Shown here: positions 45,767 to 55,643 of the stretch, piece after piece
Numbering within the stretch: the first letter of the stretch is position 1
Layout of the letters: each line of letters begins with the position of its first letter
NCBI GenBank assembly: GCA_963678705.1
Contig: OY783204.1
Location: forward strand, 1,860,001 to 1,924,000
DNA from: Panorpa germanica
Lineage: Eukaryota > Arthropoda > Insecta > Mecoptera > Panorpidae
Reading direction: 5' to 3'
Length of the DNA stretch: 64,000 bases
Translations under genes and position numbers: made by a program
Notes under the pieces: generated by a model
Databases searched by the model: none
What the model was told of the DNA's origin: nothing
Seen by the model: the letters and a program-made list of their open reading frames with translations, nothing else

Positions 45767-48285
45767 CTATATTGCTCTCTGTAGGACCCTGTAGGCTGAG
45801 GGTGCTCTTTTGCTACGGGTATGGTGTCCGTCGACGATTGGTATTTCACAACTTGGTACTTCCTCTTGGGTCGGGGGTTCAGCTGTGGCGTATGGGTCTG
45901 AGTAGTCCTCATCTTCGGTGTAGTACCAGGGTTCAATGGCAATTTGTTCGTCTTCTGGAGTTACCGGCTCTTTTGTACGTGTGTCGGTCAGAGGACTGCT
46001 TGATACGTTGTCACCGCGGAATATGTCTACGGCCTCACCTAGAAAGGGTTTGATCCTATTTACGTGTACTATTTGCTCCTTGTTACCGTACATTTCCCGT
46101 ATTATGACGTCCACTGGTCCTTGTAGATTGACAATTCTGTGGGGTCCGGTCCATGCTTTTGTCACCTTCTTAGATAACCCTGGTGCTGTGACGACTGCTC
46201 TCAGCATCACTTTGTCTCCTAGTTTGTAGTCTATGGGACGGGCCTGTTTGTTATACTGGAGCTCTTGCTTCTCTTGTTCCTGTGCAGTGTGCTCTTCGCA
46301 TTTCCTGAACGCGATTTTCATTTTTGCCATAAGTTTTTCTGCGTAGTTGGTGCTATAGTCATAGCGTGCTCGCTGAGGCTTAGTAATAGACTTCATACGG
46401 CAACGTTATGTCTCTCCCGTGGATTAGGAAGTACGGTGTTTCTTTAGTAGTAGAATTGACGGTGCTGCGGTAGGCGAGTAGAGCTAGTGGTAGGCGATCG
46501 TCCTAATCTTGTTGGTTCGGGCTAATGAAATTTCGCAGATATGTTTTCAGCGTCCAGGTGTAACGCTCCACCTGACCATTTGTCTGGGGGTGATATGCCA
46601 GCGTGTGCAGTCTCTTAATGCCTAGCTGTTTACAGATGTCCTGGAAAAGTTCCGATAGGAAATTGGCTCCACGATCTGTAAGCAATTGTTGTGGACAACC
46701 ATGTCGTGATATAATCTCTTCAACTAAGGCCCGACTAATGGTTTCTGTGCGTTGATCTGGTATAGGTATCGCCTCGACGTACTTAGAGAATGCGCACACG
46801 TATACCAGAATGTAAGCGTTTCCTCTGTACGTGCGCGTGAGGGGCCCCGTGATATCCACGCGAACTCTTTGGAACGGTTTATGTATTGGTTGAAATTGTT
46901 GCAAAGGCGCGCATTTCATATTGGGTGGAGTCTTGACCTGCTGACATAACACGCATTTCTTGCAGTAATCTTTTACATCGGCTGACATTCGTGGTCATGT
47001 AAAGTTCATACGGATATTTGCCAGCATTCTGTCTACGCCGCAGTGTCCTGCAGAATGTGCGTCGTGATAATTCCGCAGAATTCGGGGTATCAAACTTCTG
47101 GGGGCGACCAGTTGATCATGGCGGCTACCTGGGGCCGCTTTGATGTATATCAAGCCTCTGTCATCTAGGAAATAGTTGCTGGATAGTTCGGTGCTCTGGT
47201 TTTGGATTAGGTCTGTGATGTATGGTTCCCGCTGTTGTAGTTGTTTTATCTCTTCGAGATCCTAAATGGGCAGATGGGTAGCAATCTCGTTTATGTTGAC
47301 TCAACTGAGGGCGTCGGCGTTTCCGTGTTTTCTCCCAGGTCGATATTCCACTTCGAAATCGTAATCGGTTAAGAGCAGTGCTTATCTTGTTATTCTGCTT
47401 TTAGTGTGATCTTGTACTGTTTGTATCCATCGTAGGGGCCGATGGTCTGATATTACCTTGAATTTCGAACCCCACAAGTATGTTCGAAAATGTGTTGTAA
47501 CCCACACCATTGCTAGACATTCCTTGTCTGTCGTACAATAGTTTCGTTCGGCTTTGAGTAGTTTTTTTGAAGCGTATGCGGCCGGGCGTTCGACCCCATC
47601 ATGCTCCTGACTTAGTATGGCCCCCCAGAGCTATAATACTGGCATCGACACTAAGAATGAATGGTTTTTTAAAGTCGGGATAGACCAGTACTGGATCGTG
47701 ACACAGGGCTTGACGTAAATGATCGAAGCTTGTTTGTTGATCGTTACCCCAGCTAAATTGGCGGTCTTGTTGCAGTAACATGGTAAGGGGGGCCGCGTGT
47801 TTGGCGTAGTTTTCGATGTGACGTCTGTAGAATCCTGACAAACCCAAGAATCCTCCTATATCTTTCTGCGTTTCTGCACCCGAATTAATGTGACCCAAAT
47901 ATGTCGTTTCTGTTTTAATAAAATTACACTTCCCTGGATTCAGTGTGAGGTTTGCCGTCTTCAGGCGTTCAAATACCGCTTGTATGCGCTCTAGGTGTTC
48001 CTGCACGTTGTCTGAACTATAAATGATGATGTCGTCCAAGTAAACCAGGCCTATATGTCACACCAATCCGTTCAGTACAGAGTATACCATCCGTTGCCAG
48101 GTATTGGGGGCCGTACAGAGCCCCATTGGGATTCTTAAATGTTCGAACAAACCATCCGGTGTTACGATGGCTCTGAGTTCTCTATGTTCGGGCTTTATCT
48201 TTACTTGGAAGTACCTCTTGCTCATATCCAGCGTAGTGAATAGGGCTGCGTTGCCTAATTCGTCTGAAGTTTCTTGTTTAGATTG
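45767..48285 (-). pseudogene. Ty3/gypsy Pol remnant: RT, RNase H, integrase
   Basis: On the minus strand: RT from about 48285 (LFTTLDMSKRYFQVKI, FEHLRIPMGLCTAPNTWQRM, then LVYLDDIIIYS); RNase H (ILSVDAS, ERNYCTTDKECLAMVW, KVISDHRPLRWIQT); integrase with zinc part YCKKCVLCQQVK, core RVDITGPLTRTYRG, LLTDRGANFLSELF, NGQVERYTWTL; C-terminal GPHRIV region in 45767-46396. Breaks include stops or shifts near 48050, 47625, 47370, 47000-47300 and 46400-46500. Gag, protease and the start of RT are missing, cut at about 48285. No LTR is seen on either side. Confidence 0.9.
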
Positions 48286-48299
48286 GTGGGATTATTAGT

Positions 48300-48640
48300 A
48301 TAATTATTTTTTATTAATGTCTCTAATTCATTTGGGGAAGCTCCTGAGACAAGGGATCCTCCTCCAGACAGTTTAAATGATGGCTGTCTTGAGACTTTTT
48401 AACTTCATTTATTTTTGCAAAGCAGCTATTTTCCAAATTTTCCTAATTTTCGACAAAAGGTACATATTTTGCTATTTTTGCTCTGACCAGAGGTGCTAGT
48501 ATTATTTTTTACTGAGTTACTATTTTGTGGACTGTAAGTATTACTATTGCTAATTCTTTGCCCAGTACTACCACCAATCCTACAATTATTTGTATGATGA
48601 TTTGTTTTTTTTATCTTTAGGCAAAAGGAAATTATTCTGA
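48300..48640 (-). pseudogene. Retrotransposon Gag zinc-knuckle fragment
   Basis: The minus strand reads NHHTNNCRIGGSTGQRISNS, NNTSTSGQSKNSKICTFCRK, then a stop, LLCKNK and, shifted, LSGGGSLVSGASPNELETL. ICTFC starts a C2HC knuckle. The source family cannot be told apart (copia or gypsy). It lies between gypsy RT and the second hAT-like copy. Confidence 0.4.
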
Positions 48641-48647
48641 GATGCAG

Positions 48648-49440
48648 GGAATATTGTCACAATTGAACCTATAGTTTTACCAATTCTTTTTTTTATCGAA
48701 AACGCTCCTAAGGATAATTTCGTATATATGATGTCTACATGCAAAATATAAGACATTTTTTTTTAAAAATGTTCTATCAAACTACATGTACCTCTAAAAC
48801 TTCCAGTATTCGTAGCTGTTGTGTCGAAAATGAGTGCTTTAATATAATTTTGAATTCCCCACTAAGCGAGAGTTTCACAAACAGCAGATGACTGCTCTCT
48901 TCCAGTTCCTGATTGTAATACAGGCACCCCAAGAAGTTGTTCAGTATCACTATTTGAAAAATTCGCAGGAAGTCTATCGACGCTCTCATTTCCTGTTAAA
49001 GCTGCATGTAACTTACCATCCCAATGCACCACAGCGACTTGTAGTTTGGTGTCCTGGAAGTGTTTCTTAATTTCGGTTGCCTTTCTTCTACGCATTTTTT
49101 TCTCTATAATAATGAATGGAATTTCTATTGATGATAAACTCCTGTACATAAATACTCAATGATTCTATAGTAAAAATCAGATAATGAACTGCATACTTGT
49201 CACTAAAATTACATTTATCTGAAGCTGCGGCAATCTTAGTTGTCATTATGTTACAGCAGTCTCTCTTTTTTGCTTTTAGTGATACTGATACAAGCATATT
49301 ATCAGTGGATGCATCTTTTCTAAGTAAAGAAAACTGTATCGTTGGGTGGGGGAATAAAGTGGATATGGAAACAAAAACTACTATGAGTCAAAATTTAAAC
49401 TATCTATACAATGTACAAATCATTTTTAAATCATAGATGA
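48648..49440 (-). pseudogene. hAT-like transposon-encoded protein, copy 2 (C-terminus missing)
   Basis: Same protein pieces as 43065-43870 (NMLVSVSLKAKKRDCCNIMT, LQVAVVHWDGKLHAALTGNE, EQLLGVPVLQSGTGREQSSA) with only a handful of changes, for example Leu to Ser in AAxDKCNF. The copy stops at 48648 in the FKKF region; the HHARCMAKAIY tail is absent. Confidence 0.6.
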
Positions 49441-50190
49441 AGCTAATATTGGATTCACGGCATCTTGTGGTACAAGCTGAATTTCGATCATCACTCGTTT
49501 GTCCATATAGAACGTGCATGGAAAGGAAGTGGTTTTCACGTATCTCTTGAAAATCGTTAGTCGTACGAGAAAAAGTCATAGATGATAATATATGTATTTT
49601 TAATAGATCTACAACTTTCGTATAATACATTTTTGCATAAAATTTTTATTTCGCAAGATAAATAAATTTTTAAAAAAGTTTCTGGAATATTTTAATTTTC
49701 TGGGCTCTTGGGGCACCCTTTGCCATTATCCGATTGATCTGAAATTTTACACATATTATTTTTTCATGCAATGGAACCAAAATGGTGCCACAATAAAAAA
49801 ATCTCAAAAATAATTTTCACCAGAAGTAAATAAGGGCCATTCTAGTCCTCATATTTAATTTCATCTTTAAATTTCATTCTCCTTTTTAATCTCCTTATGG
49901 AGTGAATTTTATAAGGGTAACTATATATGTTTTCTTTTAATTCTTCCTCAGAAAATTAAATATCTATATTTTTGACAATTCCGATTATTGTAGTCCAAAA
50001 CATTGGTATACACATATCAACACCTGATGTCTTCTTGTTATTCGATTTCACTAGCATATTAGCTGATGTAGCATTTTTGCATTCAGCCATTATTCTGGTT
50101 TTCCCTATTTTCTTTATTTCTGTAATATCTTTTCCGAAAACTGAATGATATAACATTTTTGCTATTTTTAGTGTACTTATCCCGTATTTC
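48648..50190. repeat. Segmental duplication, unit 2
   Basis: Same orientation and order as 43065-44568. Unit 2 continues past the Merlin joint point with LINE ORF1 start sequence, which shows that the Merlin joint is secondary in unit 1. Confidence 0.92.
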
Positions 50191-50309
50191 TCATTTAGTA
50201 TTTCTTCTTTTTGTATCATAATTTTATAAGAAGATAAAGATAAATTATTTTCATTATGTAGATTTATAATGGAGTCAACTCCCACTCTCCCCTCAGAATT
50301 CAAATTCAT
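49850..50309 (-). pseudogene. LINE ORF1 N-terminal part
   Basis: The frame from 50309 starts MNLNSEGRVGVDSIINLHNE and continues EKYGISTLKIAKMLYHSVFG, IKKIGKTRIMAECKNATSAN, VDMCIPMFWTTIIGIVKNID; a stop at 49956 interrupts it, and RLKRRMKFKDEIKYED-like text continues to about 49850. Same family as 44219-44568. Confidence 0.6.
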
Positions 50310-50629
50310 TTTAAAAATTCACAAAAAATTTGAATATTAAAATAATAATAATTTGAATAATGCAATTTTACTTTAAATTTAAATTTACTTTTTAATAAAG
50401 AGCGCCGCCCTTTTTTTTATACCAAAACCGCCCTTTTCTTATAACAAAAATTTTTTTTTCATTCTAAATACTTAATTTTACGTTTCATAGAACATTCAAT
50501 AGAATTTCATTTAACATAATTAAAAATAATTTCATAAAAATATAAGGTATTTAAAATATAAATGTATTTAAAGAGATTTAGATTTAGTCTCATTCTAAAT
50601 ACTTACTTTTACGTTTACTTAATTTTTGC

Positions 50630-50705
50630 GTATGTATGTTTTTATTTATTTCATTTTCTCGTGCCAACAATGTGAATTAACATTTAATGAGGCGCAGCAA
50701 TTATT
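50630..50705 (+). repeat. Merlin 5'-end fragment
   Basis: GTTTTTATTTATTTCATTT, then AACAATGTGAATTAACATTT and AATGAG, matches the reverse complement of the Merlin N-terminal region at 45245-45350, with about 35 bases deleted between the two parts. It is the start of a related Merlin or MITE. Confidence 0.65.
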
Positions 50706-51256
50706 TGGGTGGATATAATTTTGCTGCTGTCAGTAGGGTAGGAGAGCCGTTTCTGGCTTAAATTTGAAATTGAGTTGGAAATTATTGGAGTGGGGATGCA
50801 TTTAGGTCACGATATGCAGAGGGGGCGTGGCTAGACTTGGAAGAATGTAAAAGGGGGGTAAGGGTGGGAGGAATATAGGTCATATGATCTAATGCCATGT
50901 ATAAGCTGTGTTGTGATTGGTTTAGAAGATGATGACGTCATTACAGACTTTATCTGTTGGTACAGTCTCTTTAATATCCGATATGAGTGAGAAAGCAATA
51001 GTGGTAAAGAGTGAGATACCGATATTAATTCTTATGTTTGATTTGTTATTGGTTATAAGATTATGACGTTGTAGGTGCAAAAGTGTTAGTTATATGTTAT
51101 AATGATGTTATATTACACATGGTGGGGTATAATATGAAAGGTTATAGTATAATTTGTGATATATATTCTTAAGGATTGTTAAACATAGATTATAACAATA
51201 ACTATTACAATAACAGTGTTAAATTATTTATAACAGTGTATTTATAGCGCATTCCT

Positions 51257-51430
51257 TCGAATTCACCAGAAATTTGCAAACAGCACACGTGTTAAAACTG
51301 TGTGAGAAACTTTGGACACAAGCGCATTAGTTCGAATGTAACTTGAACGTAATGGGAACGTAACTTGAAGCACATGTGTTAAAACTGTGTGAGAACGTGT
51401 TGAATACAAGCGACGAATTCACCAGAAAAA
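51257..51430. repeat. Duplicated block in Maverick left flank
   Basis: TGTTAAAACTGTGTGAGAA appears near 51290 and 51377, and CGAATTCACCAGAAA near 51259 and 51413. Between them, 51346-51361 is the exact reverse complement of the 16-mer repeated at 60048-60173. Confidence 0.75.
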
Positions 51431-52565
51431 AAAAACAATATTTTCCAAACGTAGACAAATTTTTTTTGTTATACATTTCATGTTTTAGTTAAATGTAGGG
51501 CCGGATTGGGTATTGTTGTATTAGATTATTTATTTAAGTATACTAAAAGTTATAATATACGTACATTATATCATTGATGATTCTCAAAGCATACAGTTAT
51601 TTTTTTTTTATGTGTTGTAATAATCATAAAGTGTTATAAGTCAGACAATGGTGTTGTTTTACATATATGAGGTTATAACACCACAGTAACTGTTAAAATA
51701 GTAGGAGGATATTTTATTATACAAATTTATTAGGTAGCGGTTTGATCCATATGTATGAGGCTATATAGGTTGTGGATAATAGTAGAATCACAATTAGCTA
51801 AACCAAAAGCTCTAACTTAAGTTGAAACAAACTTTTTAAAATAAAACTGCTCGAAGGGTCGGGGGCCCCGAGAATTTTATTTATTTTGAATGCGCGGGGA
51901 TGATAGAATTAAGAATTGATAGTCTGATGGTAAATATATTATAGTATTAAATAAGTAAAGTGCTACCCTGTTAAATTTTTATATTATAATTTATATATAA
52001 GTCTAAGAATATGATTGTGTTACATTAAGTATTGTGCAGTTTGTTTATTAAATTGTCTTGCAAAGTCTTGTTCTGAGTTAGTTCTTTTTAAATAACTTGT
52101 GTTTTTAAATAATTTAGTGGCTATTTAGTGCTATTTAAAAAAAAAAAAAAAATTTATCAATAATTTCAGTTTGGAAGTGGATAATTATGTGGTAAGTAAA
52201 TTTTGTATAAGATTTTGTATGTTTACAATAAATTTAATAGTAGTTTTCAAATATTTACAGGTGTCTATAGCAGTTTCAACCTAATCTTGAGTTTTTACCG
52301 TTTGAACCCTTTTAGACTTTCATACTTATGAGCAAACAGTTAGGTAAGTTAATTTTTAATACTTTTTAGATAATTTTAATTTAGTTGTAATAATAATAAC
52401 AGTTTTAAATGTCAACAGAATATTGCTGTTTTGTCCCATCTCCCATTGCCAATAATTACTACCCTATAGATTGATATAACTTTGTAAGTTAATTTTTTAT
52501 TGAATGTATTAAAACAACTTAATTTAGTAGTAACTGTTTATATTAATAATAATATAAGTTTTAAA

Positions 52566-53233
52566 ATGTCTTTAGATAACAACAACTTTTTGTGTTGTGT
52601 ATACCTGTATTCAGATGACACTTATAAGTACACCTGTCCGAAAATAGCAGAATCTGGATTACAGGTTAGTTTTTTTATTATATGTTTACCAATTAAAAAA
52701 TTTAGTTATTTATATAATTTTATTTATAGTTATGCCTTTATCATAGAAAGCAGCGGGCAATTGAATGTAGTGAATATCATCTTGTTAATAATTTTTATAG
52801 ATTTAAAATATTAGGTGTATCAATCAGTAAAGTAGCAAAATTAGAGTTAAATTTAAGAAAAAAATATGAGCTAAAATATAATATAATATCAGACGCACAA
52901 CATGAGCATTTTAAAAATATATTAAGAGCATTAGTAACAGGATATTTTGATGATACATATAGTGCAAATACATTACATAAATTACGCTATTTGCAATACC
53001 ATTTTATTAATAAAGTTATAGATTTGAATTTGGTTAAAAACGTATGTTGGCTTGATAAGTTTAACCATACTTTTTATTCAAAATTAGAAAAATTAAGAAC
53101 AATTGAAAAGTATGACTTAGAAGTAAAAGTCAAACTTAATAAATTTGATTATTTTAAAAATAAAAATGAAATAAGTTTTTCTGTTTCATTGAATTCATTA
53201 AAGGAAGAAGAAGAAGAAGAAAATTGGGATTGA
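52566..53233 (+). CDS. Maverick spliced gene A, unknown function
   Basis: Exon 1 52566-52664 (33 codons, MSLDNNNFLCCVYLYSDD ... IAESGLQ), intron 52665-52729 (GT-AG), exon 2 52730-53233 (168 codons; LCLYHRKQRAIECSEYHLVN ... ending in a run of Glu, NWD). Exon lengths are multiples of three and the frame runs through. The protein of about 200 residues is paralogous to the next gene: short first exon, SEYHLxxN motif, then a helical, Lys/Asn-rich body. I do not know the family; it may be an early or DNA-binding protein of the Maverick. Confidence 0.75.
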
Positions 53234-53583
53234 TTTTTAAATTAGCGTTATATTTTATGTGCATCTGATATTACATATAATTTTTAGCTATCAGTTGATT
53301 TAGAATCAATATTTCGTTTTAGTTTTAATAAATATATTATAATGTATATGAAATTTATATCAACCAAAATATAAAATATTACAACAAATTATGAAGAATA
53401 TTAATGGTATGGGATACTATACATACACTGACAATGAAGATGCTAGCAATTTTTTTTTTTTTTTTTTTTTGCAAAAAATTTTTTTTAAGCTATATTTATA
53501 GTGGGGACTATTATATATATATAAATTACGTTTAAAAAATACTTATTTTATACAGTAATTGTACGTGTAAACATTGTAAAACA
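53234..53583. other. Intergenic with a copied ATPase piece and poly(T)
   Basis: 53356-53449 repeats part of the ATPase gene (59468-59577) minus 15 bases; then a T run at about 53451-53470. No other content. Confidence 0.85.
53356..53449 (+). repeat. Stray copy of ATPase-gene segment
   Basis: ATATCAACCAAAATATAAAA ... GACAATGAAGATGCTAGC equals ATPase codons near LYQPKYKILQQIMKNINGMG through DNE, then jumps 15 bases to DAS. The copy is otherwise essentially identical, so it arose recently. Confidence 0.92.
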
Positions 53584-54351
53584 ATGAGTGACTTTGAGAA
53601 CTATTGTGTTGCAGTAGTTAATTTTGATCAAAATATTTTATATACATGTGTAAACATTGTAACAGTTTCGGGAAAATCGGTGAGTTTTTCTTCTGTGTAT
53701 GTGATATCCGCATTAATGTATATAACTATTGCAAATTTTCTTTTTCTTTTTTTATAGTTTTGCCATAAACATTGGATTCAATACTTAAGGGAAAGCGAGG
53801 AATATCACTTAATAGATAATTATAAAGATTTTTTAAGTATAGGATATACAATTAGCCAATTGGCTTCAACTGAATTAATCCTTAGAGAAAATTTTGAATT
53901 TAAGTATCAGTTTTATATAAAGAGTGATGTAGGTCATACATGTTGGAAAAATATTTTAAAAGTTTTAAGTACTGGTAAATATAATAGTTCTTATGATCAT
54001 TGTACCACTCAAAAATTAAAAAAATTACCTTTCAATGAAATTATTGATTTTAATATAAATTCTATTTTATATTTGGAAATTTTACAAAATTTAAAATTAC
54101 ATTCACCGGTCAATCAGGATTATATTTTAAAAGTAGTTAAACGTTTAAATTTAAATATATTTAAAAATGAATTAAAATCAGAAAGAATTAGAAAAAAAGA
54201 TAACAAAACTAGTTCATATTTTAAAAAATTACAGGAACGAAAAAATAGATTTAATAGAGTTACTAATATTTATAATTTAGAAGTAGGAGGGGTAGGTAAA
54301 AGAGTAATTTCGAAAGCATATAAAAGTCATGACAATTTTAATTTTATTTAG
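53584..54351 (+). CDS. Maverick spliced gene B, paralogue of gene A
   Basis: Exon 1 53584-53679 (32 codons, MSDFENYCVAVVNFDQNILY ... VSGKS), intron 53680-53757 (GT-AG), exon 2 53758-54351 (198 codons; FCHKHWIQYLRESEEYHLID ... YKSHDNFNFI). Both exon lengths are multiples of three. Shared with gene A: a first exon ending near the same place, EYHL[IV][DN]N, and a similar 'LR..FE[FL]KY' stretch. The C-terminus is lysine-rich (SERIRKKDNKTSSYFKKLQE). Probably a nucleic-acid-binding protein; the family is unknown to me. Confidence 0.75.
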
Positions 54352-54399
54352 TTACAATTTAAAATTGTAGCGTAATTGATCATATATATTTTTTATGCA

Positions 54400-55131
54400 A
54401 TGGAGTCATTAAATAAAGTTGATTTCATAAATCCAATATATTTGCTTAAGTGCTCATATTTTTTAAATACAAGTAAAACTAAGCAAATTACAGTTGCCCT
54501 AGATGCAAATAATTTTTGTGAGAGTGTTTGTGTGATTGAAAAGTTTAACGAGCAGTATGTAAATTTATCACAAAATGACTGGGAAATTATTTTAAATAAC
54601 GAAGCCAGTATTTCCAATTATTTTAATGGAATAATAACATATCTGGAGCAACCATGTATTGTATTGTCAAAATGTACAATTCATTTTCAAACTTTGTATG
54701 AAAAACCGACTATGGTTATCGAGCAAAATTATCACCTTAAATCAATTTTGGCAGATAATGGTCCAAGATCATCTGTATACATGCAAATAGAGTCTTGGCA
54801 GAAACTTATGCAGTTAGCAGAGTGCATTACATTTTCTTTAAACCAACTTACGGCATGGTCAAAGTCTGCATTGAATATTTTTAATGAAGTGGAGAATAAG
54901 TTGTTTTCTTTACTAATAGAAAGTAATGAAATAAATTATAAAAACCATAACAAATACTTTTATGAAAATTTCGTTTTAAATAACATTAATAACATAGAAT
55001 TAAATTACTATAAATTGTTTACTAATATATCATCAAATATGAATGTAAAGTTACTAAGCTTAGAAATTAAGGCGCTTTGTATAGACTTACTTAAGACTCA
55101 AATACAAGAAAAAGCTAATAAATATGTATAG
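54400..55131 (+). CDS. Maverick ORF, unknown function
   Basis: About 243 residues from MESLNKVDFINPIYLLKCSY; I chose the ATG at 54400 because it follows the noncoding gap and upstream codons lack an ATG. It has a mixed alpha/beta look with hydrophobic blocks and a central YMQIESWQKLMQLAECITFS; no cysteine motif or membrane segment. It ends about 70 bases before the convergent gene at 55200. I do not recognise it. Confidence 0.6.
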   Translation: MESLNKVDFINPIYLLKCSYFLNTSKTKQITVALDANNFCESVCVIEKFNEQYVNLSQNDWEIILNNEASISNYFNGIITYLEQPCIVLSKCTIHFQTLYEKPTMVIEQNYHLKSILADNGPRSSVYMQIESWQKLMQLAECITFSLNQLTAWSKSALNIFNEVENKLFSLLIESNEINYKNHNKYFYENFVLNNINNIELNYYKLFTNISSNMNVKLLSLEIKALCIDLLKTQIQEKANKYV

Positions 55132-55199
55132 AGTGTATATAAATAAAATTTTATAAATGAAAGAACATGTATTTTATTTATTAAGGTATATTTATTTAT

Positions 55200-55580
55200 T
55201 TATTTATTTATTAGGGTATAACTATTTCCATTAGAATCATAATATAAATTAAAATTACAATCACAACAGTTTCTTATTTGACATGGAGGTCCATCTCTTT
55301 GTATGTTTCCTTTGTTATAATGTTTGTAGCATAATCGACGTCCTTGTATATTTTGATTTTCTTTTAAATGTATTGGAAGCCGGTTCCAGTTTTGTTCAAT
55401 ATCGGTGGAAAACATTATATAATGCAAAAAGAACTCTATTGGTAGTAAATGCAACTCATCGTCCGTAAGATTTTCTAGTAAACACTCACTTTCTTTGTAT
55501 TTTTTTAGAACAGCTCCAACTTTTGAAATCGTTTTCGAAACTTGTTCATGTTCATGATTATTTAAAAATTTATAATCCAT
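55200..55580 (-). CDS. Small Cys-rich Maverick protein
   Basis: 126 residues starting MDYKFLNNHEHEQVSKTISK. The N-terminal part is helical; the C-terminal part has RLCYKHYNKGNIQRDGPPCQ and RNCCDCNFNLYYDSNGN, four or five cysteines and a histidine that could hold zinc. It sits at the end of the minus-strand capsid block. Its function is unknown. Confidence 0.55.
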   Translation of the reverse strand: MDYKFLNNHEHEQVSKTISKVGAVLKKYKESECLLENLTDDELHLLPIEFFLHYIMFSTDIEQNWNRLPIHLKENQNIQGRRLCYKHYNKGNIQRDGPPCQIRNCCDCNFNLYYDSNGNSYTLINK

Positions 55581-55643
55581 TATTTGGTTATGAGATGATT
55601 ACTCTTTAATGACTTTAAAGATATTAATCATTATTTATAATGG

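Larger units (their letters stand above)
50320..52500. other. Left flank of Maverick: AT-rich, repeats, promoter-like text
   Basis: No gene. CATTCTAAATACTTA occurs twice (50460, 50591). 50800-51000 is G-rich and contains TGACGTCA (a CRE-like site). 51257-51430 has a duplicated block (see below). Part of this may be the Maverick terminal inverted repeat, but the right terminus is outside the window, so the boundary cannot be set. Confidence 0.45.

Noticed and set aside
45607..45942. Minus-strand 111-codon frame ending in a hydrophobic stretch (possible Env-like membrane protein)
   Set aside because: It overlaps the integrase C-terminus in another frame and ends in simple AT-rich repeats; the hydrophobic run comes from TATAAAACAT-type sequence.
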